DNA of 64,000 nt from Rhizobium sp. NLR16a (GCF_017948245.1 NZ_CP072871.1:62001-126000); one strand, 5' to 3'; positions 54,054 to 63,809 are shown, numbered from the stretch's first letter. Numbers and translations: made by a program. The notes: generated by a model not told the origin, from the letters alone.

Positions 54054-54898
54054 GCGTCGAGGTGACAACACCCGCGTCCCCTGGCCGCCTCCTCCTCGGC
54101 CGGCGGCCGATGTTTGCCGTCGGCGCCGGCGTGCTGTTGTTCTTCATCCTGCTGGCGCTTGGCGCGCCTCTTCTCGCGCCCTATGACCCGATCATGCAGA
54201 ATGCCGAGGTGCGCCTGCAGGCGCCTTCGCTGCTTCACCCCTTCGGCACCGACAATTTCGGCCGTGACATCCTCTCCCGCGTCATCTGGGGTGCGCGCAT
54301 CGATCTGCAGATGGCGCTGATCGGCGTCGTCTTCCCGTTCCTGATCGGCACGACGGTCGGCACCATCTCCGGCTTCTTCGGTGGAATCGTCGATGCACTG
54401 TTCATGCGTCTGGTCGATATCATTCTTGCCTTTCCCTTTCTCGTGCTGATGCTGTCGATTATCGCGATCCTCGGCCCAGGACTCGGCAGCTTCTACATCG
54501 CCATGGCGCTGGTCGGCTGGGTCTCCTATGCGCGGCTGATCCGGGCGCAGATGCTGGTGCTGAAGAGCAGCGATTACGCAGTGGCCGCCGTCAGCCTCGG
54601 CTTCAGCCGCAGGCGTATCATGTTCCGGCACCTGCTGCCGAACGCGATTGCCGGCTCGATCGTCTTTTCCATGTCCGATGCGACTCTGGTGCTGCTGAGC
54701 GGTGCGGCCGTCAGCTATCTCGGCCTCGGCGTCCAGCCGCCGATCGCCGAATGGGGCGTCATGGTCGCGGAGGGGCAGAGCTTCATCACCACCGCCTGGT
54801 GGATCACGCTGTTTCCCGGCCTCTCCATCGTCTGCCTTGCCTTCGGCTTCAGCATGCTGGGCGATGCGCTCGGCGAATTGCTGGGAGTGCATGAATGA
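54050..54898 (+). CDS. Peptide ABC transporter permease (DppC type)
   Basis: The 282-residue partner permease has the family opening helix, HPFGTDNFGRDILSRVIWGA, and the loop AVAAVSLGFSRRRIMFRHLLPNAI. Its start overlaps the previous stop as ATGA and its own stop overlaps the ATPase start likewise. Confidence 0.9.
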   Translation: MSVEVTTPASPGRLLLGRRPMFAVGAGVLLFFILLALGAPLLAPYDPIMQNAEVRLQAPSLLHPFGTDNFGRDILSRVIWGARIDLQMALIGVVFPFLIGTTVGTISGFFGGIVDALFMRLVDIILAFPFLVLMLSIIAILGPGLGSFYIAMALVGWVSYARLIRAQMLVLKSSDYAVAAVSLGFSRRRIMFRHLLPNAIAGSIVFSMSDATLVLLSGAAVSYLGLGVQPPIAEWGVMVAEGQSFITTAWWITLFPGLSIVCLAFGFSMLGDALGELLGVHE

Positions 54899-56616
54899 GC
54901 GGTCCTGTGCTCTCCGTTCGCGATCTCACCGTCAGAGCGCATCTCGATTCCGGCCCGCGCACGCTGCTTGATGCAGTCTCGCTCGATCTCGGTCGCGGCG
55001 AAATTCTCGGTCTCGTCGGCGAGAGCGGCTCGGGCAAGAGCCTGTTCTGCCGCTCGCTGGTGCGCCTCTTGCCCTCCTCGCTGCTGAAGATCGAGAGCGG
55101 TTCCATGCTGCTGGAAGGACGCGACCTGACGCGGATCCATGACGTTGAGATGCTGAAGGTGCGCGGCGGTGAGATCGGCATGATCTTCCAGAACCCGACC
55201 AGCCATCTCGATCCGGTCATGCGGATCGGCAATCAGATCGCCGAGGGCATCCGCTATCATCAGGGCCTTGGTGCCCACGAAGCTCGCGCCGCGGCGTTGG
55301 AAATTCTCGCGCAGGTCGGCTTTCCCGACCCCGGCCGGCAGTACGACAGCTATCCGCATGAATTTTCCGGCGGCATGCGCCAGCGGGCGATGATCGGTGT
55401 TGCCCTGTCCTGCAATCCGAAAATCCTGATCGCCGACGAACCGACGACGGCGCTCGACGTCACCATTCAGGCGCAGATCCTGCGGCTGCTGATCGATATT
55501 CGCGACCGCCGCGGCCTGTCGATCATTCTCATCACTCACGATCTCGGCATCGTCGCCCAGACCTGCGACCGCATCGCCGTAATGCGTGGCGGCAAGCTCA
55601 TCGAAGAGGGGCCGAAGCGGACGATCCTCGCACAGCCGCAACATCCCTATACGATCAACCTGATCGACAGCCACCCGTCGATATCAGGCGGGATGCCGGC
55701 GCCGGCGCTCGAGATCGCCGAGGCACGCGCGCCGGCGAGACCCTTGCTCGAAATCGATGATCTGCACGTGCGTTTCAGAGCCGGTGGCAGCCTGGTCAAG
55801 GGTGGCGCCAAGACGGTCAGCGCCGTTGCCGGCGTCAGCCTGCAGATCATGCCGGGCGAGACGGTCGGCATCGTCGGCGAATCCGGCAGCGGCAAAAGCA
55901 CGCTTGCCCGCGCCGTGCTCGGTCTCACGCCACTTTCCTCGGGTCATGTCACCTTCGACGGTGTCGATCTCACGCTGCAGAAAAGCGCTGGCCTGGCAAA
56001 GCTCAGGCGCGAAACGGCGATGGTGTTCCAGGACCCCTATAATGCCCTCAATCCCCGGCTGACGATCGGGCAGATGCTGGCCGAGGTGCTGAAGGTGCAG
56101 GGCAAGGTCGCCAAGGTCGATATTCCGGCGCGCATCGGCGAACTGCTCGATCTCGTCGGCCTCGAGCGCGAATTCGCTGAGCGCAAGCCGCGCAGCATGA
56201 GCGGCGGTCAGTGCCAGCGCGCCGGCATCGCCCGCGCGCTTGCCGTCGAACCGAAGCTGATTATCGCCGACGAATGCGTGGCGGCCCTCGACGTCACCAT
56301 CCAGGCGCAGATCATCGAGCTTTTCCGCCAGCTCACCGCGAAGATGAACCTGACGCTGGTCTTCATCGCCCATGATCTGGCGATCGTGCGCAATCTCTGC
56401 GAACGCGTCGTCGTGATGTATCGCGGAGAGATCGTCGAGGAGGGCCGCTCCGACGAGGTCTTCGCGCGGCCGAAGCATGCCTATACCGCGGCGCTGATCG
56501 CTGCCATTCCCGACATCGATCCTGACAAGCCGCTGCTGCAAGGGCACCGGCCGCAGGGACGAGGCGCAATCCATATCCATCAGACGCATGCCATAACAAA
56601 GAAGGGAACGAACTGA
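54895..56616 (+). CDS. Peptide ABC transporter, fused double ATPase (DppD-DppF)
   Basis: The 573-residue protein holds two complete ATPase modules. The first (residues 1-~275) has [20 protein letters not shown] and [11 protein letters not shown]. The second (~285-560) has [31 protein letters not shown] and [11 protein letters not shown]. Both keep Walker A, signature and Walker B, although Cys replaces Pro in the second Walker B neighbour. Separate dppD and dppF genes are fused here, as in GsiA-like proteins. Confidence 0.92.
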   Translation: MSGPVLSVRDLTVRAHLDSGPRTLLDAVSLDLGRGEILGLVGESGSGKSLFCRSLVRLLPSSLLKIESGSMLLEGRDLTRIHDVEMLKVRGGEIGMIFQNPTSHLDPVMRIGNQIAEGIRYHQGLGAHEARAAALEILAQVGFPDPGRQYDSYPHEFSGGMRQRAMIGVALSCNPKILIADEPTTALDVTIQAQILRLLIDIRDRRGLSIILITHDLGIVAQTCDRIAVMRGGKLIEEGPKRTILAQPQHPYTINLIDSHPSISGGMPAPALEIAEARAPARPLLEIDDLHVRFRAGGSLVKGGAKTVSAVAGVSLQIMPGETVGIVGESGSGKSTLARAVLGLTPLSSGHVTFDGVDLTLQKSAGLAKLRRETAMVFQDPYNALNPRLTIGQMLAEVLKVQGKVAKVDIPARIGELLDLVGLEREFAERKPRSMSGGQCQRAGIARALAVEPKLIIADECVAALDVTIQAQIIELFRQLTAKMNLTLVFIAHDLAIVRNLCERVVVMYRGEIVEEGRSDEVFARPKHAYTAALIAAIPDIDPDKPLLQGHRPQGRGAIHIHQTHAITKKGTN

Positions 56617-58130
56617 TGCCAAACAGGTGGAAATCAATCGGGCTTGCCGCCATGCTCGCTGGCCTGACATTGAGTGCAAGCTATGCCGAAGCCGCCGGTG
56701 TGCTCACCATCGGCCGCCGCGAGGATTCGACGACATTCGATCCGATCAAGACGGCGCAGAACATCGACAACTGGGTGTTCTCGAACGTCTACGATGTGCT
56801 GATCCGCGTCGACAAGACAGGCACCAAGCTGGAGCCGGGCCTTGCCGAAAGCTGGACCGCCTCCAATGACGGGCTGACCTACACCTTCAAGATCCGCGAT
56901 GCGAAATTCTCGGACGGTTCGCCGCTGACGGCGGAAGACGCGGCCTACAGCCTGCTGCGCATCCGCGACGACCCGGCCTCGCTCTGGAGCGATTCCTACA
57001 AGGTGATCGACACGGCGGCTGCGACCGACGCGCATACGCTGACGATCAAGCTCAAGAATCCGTCGGCGCCGTTCCTGTCGACGCTGGCGCTGCCGAACGC
57101 TTCCGTCATTTCGAAGGCGGGCATGGAAGCGCTGGGCGCCGATACCTATGCCGAAAAGCCGGTCGCATCCGGCGCCTTCACCGTCGAGGAATGGCGGCGT
57201 GGCGACCGCATTATCCTTAAGAAGAACCCAAACTTCTGGCAGGCCGACCGAGTCAAGCTCGACGGCGTCGAATGGATCTCCGTGCCCGACGACAATACCC
57301 GGATGCTCAACGTCCAGGCCGGCGAGCTGGATGCGGCGATCTTTGTACCGTTTTCCCGGGTCGAGGAGCTGAAGAAGGATACAAGCCTCAACGTCGACGT
57401 CGATTCCTCTACTCGCGAGGATCATCTTCTGATCAACCATGCGCACGGCGCGCTCGCCAAGAAAGAAGTCCGCCAGGCGCTCGACTTGGCGATCGACAAG
57501 AAGGCGATCGTCGACGCCGTCACCTTCCGCCAGGGCACGGTTGCCAACTCTTACATTCCGAAAGGCGCGCTTTATTATTTCGCCGATAATTTGCAGCGGC
57601 CCTACGATCCTGAAAAAGCAAAGGAGATGCTGCTTGCTGCTGGCGCTTCCGACCTGACGCTCAATTATCTGATCCGCGCCGGTGACGAGGTCGACGAACA
57701 GACGGCCGTGCTGGTCCAGCAGCAGTTGCAGAAGGCCGGCATTACCGCCAACCTGCAAAAGGTCGACCCGAGCCAGGAATGGGACATGACGGTTGCGGGC
57801 GACTACGACATCTCCGTCAACTATTGGACGAACGACATCCTCGATCCGGACCAGAAGACAACCTTTGTTCTCGGCCACGATTCGAACAATAATTACATGA
57901 CCAACTACAAGAATGAGGCGGTGAAGGAGCTGGTCGCCAAGGCGCGTCTCGAACTCGACCCGAAGAAACGCGAAGAGATGTATGTCGATCTGCAGAAGAT
58001 GGCCAAGGACGACGTCAACTGGATCGACCTCTATTACAGCCCCTACATCAACGTCTCGCGCAAGAATATCGAGAACTTCCACCAGAACCCGCTCGGCCGC
58101 TTCTTCCTGGAAGACACGGTCAAGAACTGA
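56616..58130 (+). CDS. Peptide ABC transporter substrate-binding protein (SBP family 5)
   Basis: The 504-residue protein starts with a signal peptide ending SYAEA and has the family 5 opening IGRREDSTTFDPIKTAQNID plus LAESWTASNDGLTYTFKIRD. This DppA/OppA fold binds peptides, nickel or opine-like compounds. In PipR-type loci a protein of this kind is needed for response to the plant signal, so this one may set the ligand range. A strong terminator follows. Confidence 0.92.
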   Translation: MPNRWKSIGLAAMLAGLTLSASYAEAAGVLTIGRREDSTTFDPIKTAQNIDNWVFSNVYDVLIRVDKTGTKLEPGLAESWTASNDGLTYTFKIRDAKFSDGSPLTAEDAAYSLLRIRDDPASLWSDSYKVIDTAAATDAHTLTIKLKNPSAPFLSTLALPNASVISKAGMEALGADTYAEKPVASGAFTVEEWRRGDRIILKKNPNFWQADRVKLDGVEWISVPDDNTRMLNVQAGELDAAIFVPFSRVEELKKDTSLNVDVDSSTREDHLLINHAHGALAKKEVRQALDLAIDKKAIVDAVTFRQGTVANSYIPKGALYYFADNLQRPYDPEKAKEMLLAAGASDLTLNYLIRAGDEVDEQTAVLVQQQLQKAGITANLQKVDPSQEWDMTVAGDYDISVNYWTNDILDPDQKTTFVLGHDSNNNYMTNYKNEAVKELVAKARLELDPKKREEMYVDLQKMAKDDVNWIDLYYSPYINVSRKNIENFHQNPLGRFFLEDTVKN

Positions 58131-58149
58131 GTTCGGGCAGCTCGCAAAT

Positions 58150-58176
58150 GCTCCGCCGCCGTAGGGGCGGCGGAGC
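58150..58176 (+). terminator. Terminator of the hydrolase/peptide ABC operon
   Basis: GCTCCGCCGCC (58150-58160) and GGCGGCGGAGC (58166-58176) form a perfect 11-bp stem around a 5-base loop, 20 bases after the last stop. Confidence 0.8.
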
Positions 58177-58214
58177 CTGATTTATTGCTGAAACAACCAG
58201 CTGGCACGGCTTGC

Positions 58215-59090
58215 TTATTCGGCAGCCGCCAGCTTGTCCTGCGTTTTGGTCTCGAAATCGCTGGCGTCGTGGCGCTCGTGCAACTGGCTCGACGGGTCGC
58301 CGGAGAGGCGGTTGACCATCCGGCCGCGCTGCACCGCGGGCCGGCTATAGATATTGTCGGCCCAGCGCAACACGTTTTTATAGTCCCCGACTTGCAGGAA
58401 TTCCGCGGCCTCGTAGCTCCAGCCCTTCACCAGGCCGCCGTACCACGGCCAGATGGCAATATCGGCGATCGTGTATTGACTGCCTGCCACATATTCGCTT
58501 TCGGCAAGACGGTGATCGAGCACGTCGAGCTGACGCTTCACCTCCATCGCGAAGCGGTCGATCGCATATTCGATCTTGGTTGGTGCATAGGCGTAGAAAT
58601 GGCCGAAGCCGCCGCCGAGATAGGGCGCGCTTCCCATTTGCCAGAACAGCCATGACAGGCATTCGGCACGCTCACTCGGCTCGGTCGGCAGGAAGGCGCC
58701 GAACTTCTCGGCGAGATAGGTGAGGATGGCGCCGGATTCGAAGACGCGGACCGGCTTCGGGCCGCTGCGGTCCATCAGCGCCGGGATCTTGGAGTTGGGA
58801 TTGACGGCGACGAAGCCGCTGCCGAACTGGTCGCCCTCGCCGATCCTGATCAGCCAGGCGTCATACTCCGCACCGCCATGACCGAGCGCCAGCAGTTCCT
58901 CGAGCATGATCGTGACCTTCTGGCCGTTCGGCGTTCCGAGCGAATAGAGCTGCAGCGGGTGGCGGCCGATCGGAAGCTCCTTCTCATGTGTCGGTCCCGC
59001 TATCGGGCGATTGATGTTGGCGAATTGGCCGCCATTCGCCTTGTTCCAGGTCCAGACCTTCGGGGGGATATAGTCGGAGGTACCGCTCAT
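58215..59090 (-). CDS. yghU: YghU-like glutathione transferase/disulphide-bond oxidoreductase
   Basis: The 291-residue protein begins with the YghU extension SDYIPPKVWTWNKANGGQFA, then NRPIAGPTHEKELPIGRHPL, a thioredoxin-fold N domain with VNPNSKIPALMD, and a helical C domain (GHFYAYAPTKIEYAIDRFAM). YghU binds two glutathiones and reduces disulphides or peroxides. It stands alone, convergent with the peptide operon. Confidence 0.9.
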   Translation of the reverse strand: MSGTSDYIPPKVWTWNKANGGQFANINRPIAGPTHEKELPIGRHPLQLYSLGTPNGQKVTIMLEELLALGHGGAEYDAWLIRIGEGDQFGSGFVAVNPNSKIPALMDRSGPKPVRVFESGAILTYLAEKFGAFLPTEPSERAECLSWLFWQMGSAPYLGGGFGHFYAYAPTKIEYAIDRFAMEVKRQLDVLDHRLAESEYVAGSQYTIADIAIWPWYGGLVKGWSYEAAEFLQVGDYKNVLRWADNIYSRPAVQRGRMVNRLSGDPSSQLHERHDASDFETKTQDKLAAAE

Positions 59091-59246
59091 CTTTTAAACT
59101 CCTGGCATTGATCAGACAGAGTGCGACGCTGGTTGGGTCGTCGCATTTTTCCTGACATAGCAGAGGCGATGAGGTTTTGTCACAGCTATCGGAGCGGCTT
59201 CACGCAATCGTCAGAGCCTTGGCAAGGTTGATGAAAATCTGCCGAT

Positions 59247-59627
59247 TCAGGCCGCACCCTCGCCTTCATGATTGACCGCCGTCCGGGTACCGGAGGAGAA
59301 CATGATCAGCGCGAAGAGCGGTTCGGTGCCGAGCGCGCGCGCCCAGTGACGGATATTGCGGGGAATGCGGATCGCATCGCCAGGTTCGAGCCGATAAAGC
59401 GCATCGCCGAGCTTGTGTTCGCAACTGCCGGAAACGACGTAGAGGATCTCCTCGCAGTCGGGGTGCGAATGCAGCTGGTTGCGTTCGCCGGGATTGATGC
59501 GACAGGTACCGAAGGTCATCTCGGCGCCGGGCGTGCCGTCGCCGGTGATCTTCCAGTTGAGTTCGCCCCAACTGGTCGGCATGAATTCACCGCCAGCTTT
59601 CCTGAAAATCACATCGGTATCGCTCAA
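59247..59627 (-). CDS. Cupin-domain protein
   Basis: The 126-residue protein has the cupin metal motif in HSHPDCEEILYVVSGSCE and RLEPGDAIRIPRNIRHWARA, a single conserved barrel. It would bind a metal and a small sugar-like or acidic ligand. It starts 15 bases after the oxidoreductase gene and is the last gene of the sugar ABC operon. Confidence 0.85.
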   Translation of the reverse strand: MSDTDVIFRKAGGEFMPTSWGELNWKITGDGTPGAEMTFGTCRINPGERNQLHSHPDCEEILYVVSGSCEHKLGDALYRLEPGDAIRIPRNIRHWARALGTEPLFALIMFSSGTRTAVNHEGEGAA

Positions 59628-59642
59628 GGCTGTCCCTCCCTG

Positions 59643-60734
59643 TCAGAGATTGGTGGTGACGCCGGCATTCGTGCGTCTGTAGAATTCGAAGAGCTTCATG
59701 ATCTCGCGGGCGATTTCGAGCGTGCCCCTTGATATCTGGGTGCCGGCAAGGATCGCATCCGTCAGATGCAGGATCTCGGGCACATAGCCGAGATAAAAGA
59801 GATTGTTGTTATAGAGCTGGCCGAGCGAATGCTCAGGCTCATAGAGCAAAGCGGCATTCTCGTCCGGCTGGATGAAGCTTGCGGCGCGGCCATAGGACGG
59901 CAGGTCCGCCTTGCGGAAATACGTCAGACGGCTGCCGTTTTCGATGATGGCGTTGGCGCCTTCGCCGATGATCTCCACGCGCTCGAAGATGCTGCCGCCC
60001 GACTGGCCGGCGGCGAGGTGCAGCGTTCCGATCGCGCCGGAGCGGAAGCGCAGGCTGGTGACGCTTGCCCCGGCCAACGGCTCCCACTCATAACTGGCAC
60101 GCTCTATCTCGCCGCCGAGGAAATTGAGGATCGCGCCTGGATGGTAGATATGGTCGAGAAAGCTCTGCATCTTGACGAGATCGGCGCGGTCTTCCGGCCT
60201 CGGCAGGCTCTGGGGATAACGGACATTGATCGAGGTCAGCCTGCCGAAACCCGGCGAGCCGATCAGATCCTTGAGTTTCTCGATCGTCGGAAAGAAGGTC
60301 TTCTTGAGACCGGTCATCACCATGCGGCCGGCCGCCGCACTTGCCGCCTGCAGCATTTCGATATCGTCGATGCTTGCCGCTGTCGGTTTTTCCATCCAGA
60401 CGTGCGCGCCCGCTGCAAGGGCGTCGAGCGCCAGATCGGCCGCCTGGACCCGGCCGTCGGGATGATAGGCGGTGACGAGAAAGACCAGCTCCGGCTTTTC
60501 TCGCTCCAGCATCTCGCGATGATCGGTATAGGCCTTGCCGGCGCCGAAGAGTTTTGCGAATTTCTCGGCGCGGCCGAGATCGAGATCGCAGATGCCGGCA
60601 AGTTCCACCGGCGCATACCGCAGCGCCGGATAGACATTGCGATAGGCATGGCCGCCGGCGCCGATGAAGCAGGCCTTGATGCGATGGTCGAATTCGAAAT
60701 TGTAGCGGATTTCCCGCTGGATCTGATGCGACAT
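59643..60734 (-). CDS. Gfo/Idh/MocA family oxidoreductase
   Basis: The 363-residue protein has an N-terminal NAD(P) fold (ACFIGAGGHAYRNVYPALRY), the hallmark HVWMEKPTAAS (EKP), and a C-terminal barrel with HIYHPGAILN. It probably oxidises or epimerises the imported sugar or inositol-like compound. ATG at 60734 starts two bases after the upstream permease stop; the longer frame in the permease region is not real. Confidence 0.9.
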   Translation of the reverse strand: MSHQIQREIRYNFEFDHRIKACFIGAGGHAYRNVYPALRYAPVELAGICDLDLGRAEKFAKLFGAGKAYTDHREMLEREKPELVFLVTAYHPDGRVQAADLALDALAAGAHVWMEKPTAASIDDIEMLQAASAAAGRMVMTGLKKTFFPTIEKLKDLIGSPGFGRLTSINVRYPQSLPRPEDRADLVKMQSFLDHIYHPGAILNFLGGEIERASYEWEPLAGASVTSLRFRSGAIGTLHLAAGQSGGSIFERVEIIGEGANAIIENGSRLTYFRKADLPSYGRAASFIQPDENAALLYEPEHSLGQLYNNNLFYLGYVPEILHLTDAILAGTQISRGTLEIAREIMKLFEFYRRTNAGVTTNL

Positions 60735-60736
60735 GG

Positions 60737-61564
60737 TCAGCCCTTGATTGCCCCCTGCGTCAGCCCCTCGGTGAAGCGGCGCTGCATCAGGATGTAGAGA
60801 AGAATGATCGGCAGGAACGAAATGACGGTGCCCGAGAAGACCAGGCGATAATCGGAGGCATAGGTGCTGGCGAAACGGACCAGCCCGAGCGGCAGCGTCT
60901 GTACCTCGGGGCTGATCAGCACGATCAGCGGCAGGAAGAAATCGTTCCAGGTGGAAAGCGCGCTGATGATGACGAGCGCTTGCACCGCGGGTGTCGAGAT
61001 CGGCAGAAAGACCTTGGTGAGGATCTGGAAATGCGAAGCGCCGTCGATCTTGGCGGCCTCGATCAGATCGTCCGGCACGCCGATGAAGAAGCTCCGCATC
61101 AGGAAGATGCCGAAGGGAATGCCGTTGCTGACCTGCACCAGCACGATACCAGCAAGCGTGTTGACGAGATTCAGTCCGAAGAGCACCTGGTAGAGCGGGA
61201 TGACGATCGCCTGGACCGGCACGGTGAGCCCGAGGATGAAGGCGTAGAACAGCCATTCCCGGCCGGGGAATCGGATCTTGGCAAGCGCATAGCCGGCCGG
61301 CGCGCAGGTGATGAGCGACAAGGCGACGACGCCGACGAGGTTGATGAGGCTGTTGCCGACGAGGTCCCCGAAGCCGCCGGTCTGCCAGGCGTCGAGATAA
61401 TTCCGCCACATCAGGTCGGCGGGCCAGGTGAAGGGATCGGCCTGGCCAATCTCGGCCTCTGTCTTGAAGCTCGAGATCACCAGCCAGACGAAGGGAGCGA
61501 GGATCAGAATCAGGACCGGGGTTAGCGCCAGCGCCACCGGCCATTCGCGATTGCGCACACTCAT
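60737..61564 (-). CDS. Sugar ABC transporter permease (MalG type)
   Basis: The 275-residue permease has six helices and the EAA loop DLIEAAKIDGASHFQILTKV. It closes with MQRRFTEGLTQGAIKG, the typical end of carbohydrate uptake (CUT1) permeases. Its ATG overlaps the previous stop as ATGA. Confidence 0.9.
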   Translation of the reverse strand: MSVRNREWPVALALTPVLILILAPFVWLVISSFKTEAEIGQADPFTWPADLMWRNYLDAWQTGGFGDLVGNSLINLVGVVALSLITCAPAGYALAKIRFPGREWLFYAFILGLTVPVQAIVIPLYQVLFGLNLVNTLAGIVLVQVSNGIPFGIFLMRSFFIGVPDDLIEAAKIDGASHFQILTKVFLPISTPAVQALVIISALSTWNDFFLPLIVLISPEVQTLPLGLVRFASTYASDYRLVFSGTVISFLPIILLYILMQRRFTEGLTQGAIKG

Positions 61565-62556
61565 TGGGAAAGCCTCGCGCGCCAGCGGTTGAAGACGATG
61601 GTGATGGCGAGCGCAAGCAGGCTGAGCAGGATGCAGAGCACCGCCGCAAGCCCGTGATCCTGGGACTGGAAGGCAAGCCGGTAGATGTAGGTGGTGATCA
61701 GTTCGCTCTGATAGAACGGGCCGCCATTGGTCATGACGAAGACCGTGGCGAAGCCTTTCAGGCCATTGATCATCGCCAGCGAGACGACGAAAGTGGTCAC
61801 CTCGCGAAGCCCCGGCAGCGTGACATAGATCAGCTTCTGGAAGGCGTTGGCGCCGTCCACTTCCGCCGCGTCGTAAAGCGAGTGGTCGATATTCTGCAGG
61901 CCGGCGATGAAGAGCAGCATGTAGAGGCCGAAGCCCTGCCACGAGCTTGCGACATTGACGGAGAACAGCACCAAAGCGGGATCGGAAAGCCATCCTCGCG
62001 TGAAGGCGCCGAGCCCGATCCGCGTCAGGGCCGTGTTCAGCAGGCCGAAAAACGGGTCGTAGATATTGGCCCAGATGACGCCGACGACGGCGAGCGACAC
62101 CAGATGCGGCAGGAAGAAAGCGGTGCGGAAGAAGACTTGTGTCACTCTCAGTCTGCTGACGGCAAGCGCCAGCAGCAGACCGAGGCCGCCGGCCATCACC
62201 ACATGATAGGCCAGCCAGAGGAAGGTATGGACGAGGCTCTTCCAGACGATCGGATCCTGCGCCGCCTTGGCGTAATTGTCGAGGCCGACGAAGCGCGCGG
62301 AGGTATTGAAGCCGGCGGAACTGTTGAAGCTCAGCCAGAAGGTGGCGGCGATCGGCAGCAGCGTGAAGACGGCATAAAGGGTGAGCGCCGGCGCCATCAG
62401 CCAGAATGCGGTGCCGGCATCGCCATCGGCTGAGCCGGACCCGGCTACCCGGCGTTTGGACATACGGGCGGATGTGCCACCCGTATGTCCCGCCATGGCG
62501 GGGACGGTGCTGAGAGGAGCCACGACCTTGCCGCCGGGCGTTTCTGGGATGACCAC
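61561..62556 (-). CDS. Sugar ABC transporter permease (MalF type)
   Basis: The permease core (about 290 residues) begins FWLMAPALTLYAVFTLLPIA and has SLYDAAEVDGANAFQKLIYV as the EAA loop. The start is uncertain: GTG at 62556 overlaps the binding-protein stop (TAGTG), while ATG at 62463 lies in an arm of a perfect inverted repeat. The first ~35 residues from the GTG are low-complexity and may be untranslated repeat DNA. Confidence 0.85.
   Translation of the reverse strand: MVIPETPGGKVVAPLSTVPAMAGHTGGTSARMSKRRVAGSGSADGDAGTAFWLMAPALTLYAVFTLLPIAATFWLSFNSSAGFNTSARFVGLDNYAKAAQDPIVWKSLVHTFLWLAYHVVMAGGLGLLLALAVSRLRVTQVFFRTAFFLPHLVSLAVVGVIWANIYDPFFGLLNTALTRIGLGAFTRGWLSDPALVLFSVNVASSWQGFGLYMLLFIAGLQNIDHSLYDAAEVDGANAFQKLIYVTLPGLREVTTFVVSLAMINGLKGFATVFVMTNGGPFYQSELITTYIYRLAFQSQDHGLAAVLCILLSLLALAITIVFNRWRARLSQ
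62458..62490. repeat. Perfect inverted repeat between binding-protein and permease genes
   Basis: GGACATACGGG and CCCGTATGTCC are perfect 11-bp arms around an 11-base loop. It lies 66-98 bases after the binding-protein stop and one arm contains a candidate permease ATG. It may protect the upstream message or hold back permease translation. Confidence 0.6.
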
Positions 62557-63809
62557 TATTTCGCCTCTGCCATCTTCGCCTGGATCTGCTTCATGCCGTC
62601 CTCGCCGCCGATCTGGCCGGAGATCAGGCCCTGAATGACCTGGAAGTAGGTGTCGAGCACGGGGCCTGGCAGATAGACGCTCGGATTGTAGCCGACGCCG
62701 CCTGCGGCAGCCGCGAAGATGTCCTTCAGCACGGGGGTCGGCGGCTCGACACCGGGAATTTCGCGCGGATAGATCATCGTGCTTGCCGGATCCTGCGCGC
62801 GCTTCTTCATCACGGCATCCGAAAGCATGAAGTCGATCCACTTCATCGCAAGCTCCGGCTGCTTTGAGTTGACCGGAACGAGCCAGCTCCAGCCGACGCC
62901 GCCGGTGGGGATATCAGCACCCTTGATGTCAGAAGGCATGGGCGCATAACCGGCGTTGGCGAGGTCGTAGCCGGCCTTGCGGGCATTGGCGGTGAACCAG
63001 GGACCGGCAACGAACATGGCCGCACGCTTGTTGAACCAGAGGCGCGAGGCGCCGTCGAGATCGAGGCCTGCCATTTCCTTCTTGATATAGCCCGCCTCGA
63101 TCAGCTTCTGCAGCCGGACGGCGCCGGCGGCGACCGATGGGTCGTCGAAAGCGATCTCGCGGCGCAGCGCCTTGCCGATCACTTCCTTGCCGCTCGCCGA
63201 TTGCAGTAGGTTGCCGAAGAGGTGGCCGGCGCTGCCCGGTGTGCGCGGACCGATGGCGATCGGCTGCAGCCCGGTTTCTTCGATCGCCTTCATCAGCGTT
63301 TCGAACTCGGCCCACGTCGCCGGCATTTTCCAGCCCGCCTGCGCGAAGAGATCTTTGTGATACCAGATGCCGAGAGCATCGAGCCCATCCGGAACCTCGT
63401 AGATTTCCCCGCCGAACTGGCCCTTCAGCTCGGTGTAGAGCCAGGGATAGATCTCATCCTTCCAGCCGCGCTTTTCATATTGTTCGGTGAGCGGCACGAC
63501 CTGCTTGGCGTTTTTGACGACGCTGATGCGGCCGATACCGGAATTGGTGAGGATTACGTCAGGCCCGGCATCCGACTGGATCGCCGCCTGCACCGCGCCG
63601 TTGCTGATCGTGCCGGTCGGCGGCATGAATTCAACCGTTACACCGGGATTGGCCTTCTCGAAATCGACCTTGATGCCGTTCCAGAGCTGCGCGACCAGCG
63701 GTTCGGTGATCTGCTCCGGACCCCACATTTTCAGGGTCTCGGCATGCGCCGGCAAGCTTACGGCGATCATCGCCGCCAGTGCCGTTGTCCGGGCCAGAAA
63801 TTTCAGCAT
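62556..63809 (-). CDS. Sugar ABC transporter substrate-binding protein
   Basis: The 417-residue protein starts with a signal peptide ending LPAHAE and has the family 1 sugar-binding fold: LWNGIKVDFEKANPGVTVEF, then GIWYHKDLFAQAGWKMPATW. No ATPase gene lies in the operon, so a shared MsmK/UgpC-type ATPase from elsewhere is likely used. AGGAGG precedes the ATG. Confidence 0.92.
   Translation of the reverse strand: MLKFLARTTALAAMIAVSLPAHAETLKMWGPEQITEPLVAQLWNGIKVDFEKANPGVTVEFMPPTGTISNGAVQAAIQSDAGPDVILTNSGIGRISVVKNAKQVVPLTEQYEKRGWKDEIYPWLYTELKGQFGGEIYEVPDGLDALGIWYHKDLFAQAGWKMPATWAEFETLMKAIEETGLQPIAIGPRTPGSAGHLFGNLLQSASGKEVIGKALRREIAFDDPSVAAGAVRLQKLIEAGYIKKEMAGLDLDGASRLWFNKRAAMFVAGPWFTANARKAGYDLANAGYAPMPSDIKGADIPTGGVGWSWLVPVNSKQPELAMKWIDFMLSDAVMKKRAQDPASTMIYPREIPGVEPPTPVLKDIFAAAAGGVGYNPSVYLPGPVLDTYFQVIQGLISGQIGGEDGMKQIQAKMAEAK

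Noticed and set aside
56634..58082. A 482-codon minus-strand frame inside the peptide-binding protein gene
   Set aside because: Mirror frame of a clear family 5 binding protein; no independent support.
59643..61676. Reading the oxidoreductase as a 677-residue fusion
   Set aside because: The first ~310 residues are an out-of-frame reading of the permease gene; the true start is at 60734, just after the permease stop.
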